64,000 bases of DNA. Source: Crocinitomix catalasitica ATCC 23190 (GTDB lineage Bacteria > Bacteroidota > Bacteroidia > Flavobacteriales_D > Crocinitomicaceae). A model generated the notes under the pieces. That model ran no database searches, was not told the origin of the DNA, and saw nothing but the letters and a program-made list of their open reading frames with translations. The stretch's first letter is position 1. Each line of letters opens with the position of its first letter. The translations under genes were made by a program, and so were the position numbers. The stretch covers positions 1 through 64,000 of the forward strand of contig NZ_KK211318.1 in assembly GCF_000621625.1 (NCBI RefSeq). The letters are read 5' to 3'. Shown in pieces: positions 63,454-64,000 of this stretch.

Positions 63454-64000
63454 TTATTTTACCGAATTGATAAAATCGAGAACGTTCTTATTGATTCTTT
63501 CTTCAATGTTACTCACATCTGCTTTAACAAACTTTTCACCAGTGATTTTTTCGTATAATTCAATATAACGTTCACTAACAGTATTTACAAAAGCTTCAGG
63601 CATTTCTGGAATAGTTTGTCCATCAAGACCTTGAAAATTGTTTTCAATTAACCATTCTCTAACAAATTCTTTAGACAATTGTTTTTGTTTTTCTCCTTTA
63701 GCTTGTCTTTCTTCATATCCTTCTGCATAAAAATAGCGAGAAGAATCTGGCGTATGAATTTCATCAATCAAATAGATTTGACCGTCTTTTTTACCAAACT
63801 CGTATTTAGTATCAACAAGAATTAAACCTTGTTTGGCAGCTATTTCCGTTCCACGTTGGAATAGGGCATAAGTGAATTTCTCTAATTGGATATAATCCGC
63901 TTCAGAAACTATTCCTTGGCGAATAATCTCTTCACGAGAAATGTCTTCATCGTGACCTTCTTCAGCTTTGGTAGCTGGCGTGATGATAGGTTGCGCAAAC
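63454..64000 (-). CDS. purC: SAICAR synthetase PurC, C-terminal part cut by window edge
   Basis: The frame is open to the last base, so the start lies beyond it; about 181 codons are visible. [33 protein letters not shown] is the core of PurC, and [11 protein letters not shown] and [22 protein letters not shown] belong to its C-terminal half, in the longer form found in Bacteroidota. It joins aspartate to CAIR in purine synthesis. The region between it and the preceding terminator (63245-63453) is gene-free. Confidence 0.96.
   Translation of the reverse strand, partial: FAQPIITPATKAEEGHDEDISREEIIRQGIVSEADYIQLEKFTYALFQRGTEIAAKQGLILVDTKYEFGKKDGQIYLIDEIHTPDSSRYFYAEGYEERQAKGEKQKQLSKEFVREWLIENNFQGLDGQTIPEMPEAFVNTVSERYIELYEKITGEKFVKADVSNIEERINKNVLDFINSVK

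Overview
The window is low-GC DNA from a member of the Bacteroidota, most likely a flavobacterial-type organism of the Crocinitomicaceae kind; the family is a guess. The signs are type IX secretion (T9SS) sorting domains of both kinds, SprB/PKD/CHU_C proteins, an S46 dipeptidyl-peptidase, head-GIN, DUF4199, DUF2007 and DUF4197 proteins, and the gene order bL28-bL33-DUF4295-ftsY-rimO. There are almost no Shine-Dalgarno sequences, starts are A-rich or TTG, and the Bacteroidota -7 box TAnnTTTG lies upstream of many genes. Most of the window is conserved chromosome. I see no rRNA, tRNA, CRISPR or phage.

Layout. 1-311: tail of a transposase. 385-2004: a DsbA-like lipoprotein and a membrane protein. 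2005-3405: a RAYT-type HUH transposase between two large direct repeats of hairpins and 13-bp tandem units. 3562-8077: an HU/SPOR protein, an MBL hydrolase, Mpl and DUF4199. 8100-11696: three tandem fatty-acid desaturases, each with its own -7 box. 11816-17160: yidC, pyrG, ribH and a TPR protein. 17247-21152: a GT87-like mannosyltransferase, an STM3941-type protein, bshB1 and bioA. 21153-21605: gene-free, with hairpins of the RAYT type. 21606-26912: a TPR-like secreted protein, methylmalonyl-CoA mutase (mutB, mutA), a 59-residue membrane protein and mazG.

26953-33716: a PagL-like deacylase, a GIN lipoprotein, small membrane proteins, dapD, YbaB, TauE/SafE, then a DUF547-rhodanese-TIGR04282 operon that recalls arsenosugar-type clusters. 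34031-37971: a 1005-residue T9SS type-B protein and two small exported proteins. 38060-43068: psd, cdsA, DUF2007, ftsH, rsfS and divergent birA. 43073-46518: SRPBCC, pyrE, divergent NUDIX, an ECF sigma factor coupled to a membrane protein, a thioredoxin-like protein and a PKD lipoprotein. 46522-54525: a DPP11-like S46 peptidase, DUF4442, a membrane protein, rimO, ftsY, three small ribosomal proteins and cinA. 54608-63174: DUF4197, a secreted pair with an adhesin-like protein, pheT, an Fe-S type uracil-DNA glycosylase, and a three-gene secreted operon that starts with a transglutaminase-like protein. The window ends inside purC.

The most unusual parts are the RAYT locus with its related hairpins 18 kb away, the secreted operon at 60556-63174, the coupled small membrane gene behind mazG, and the desaturase triplication.
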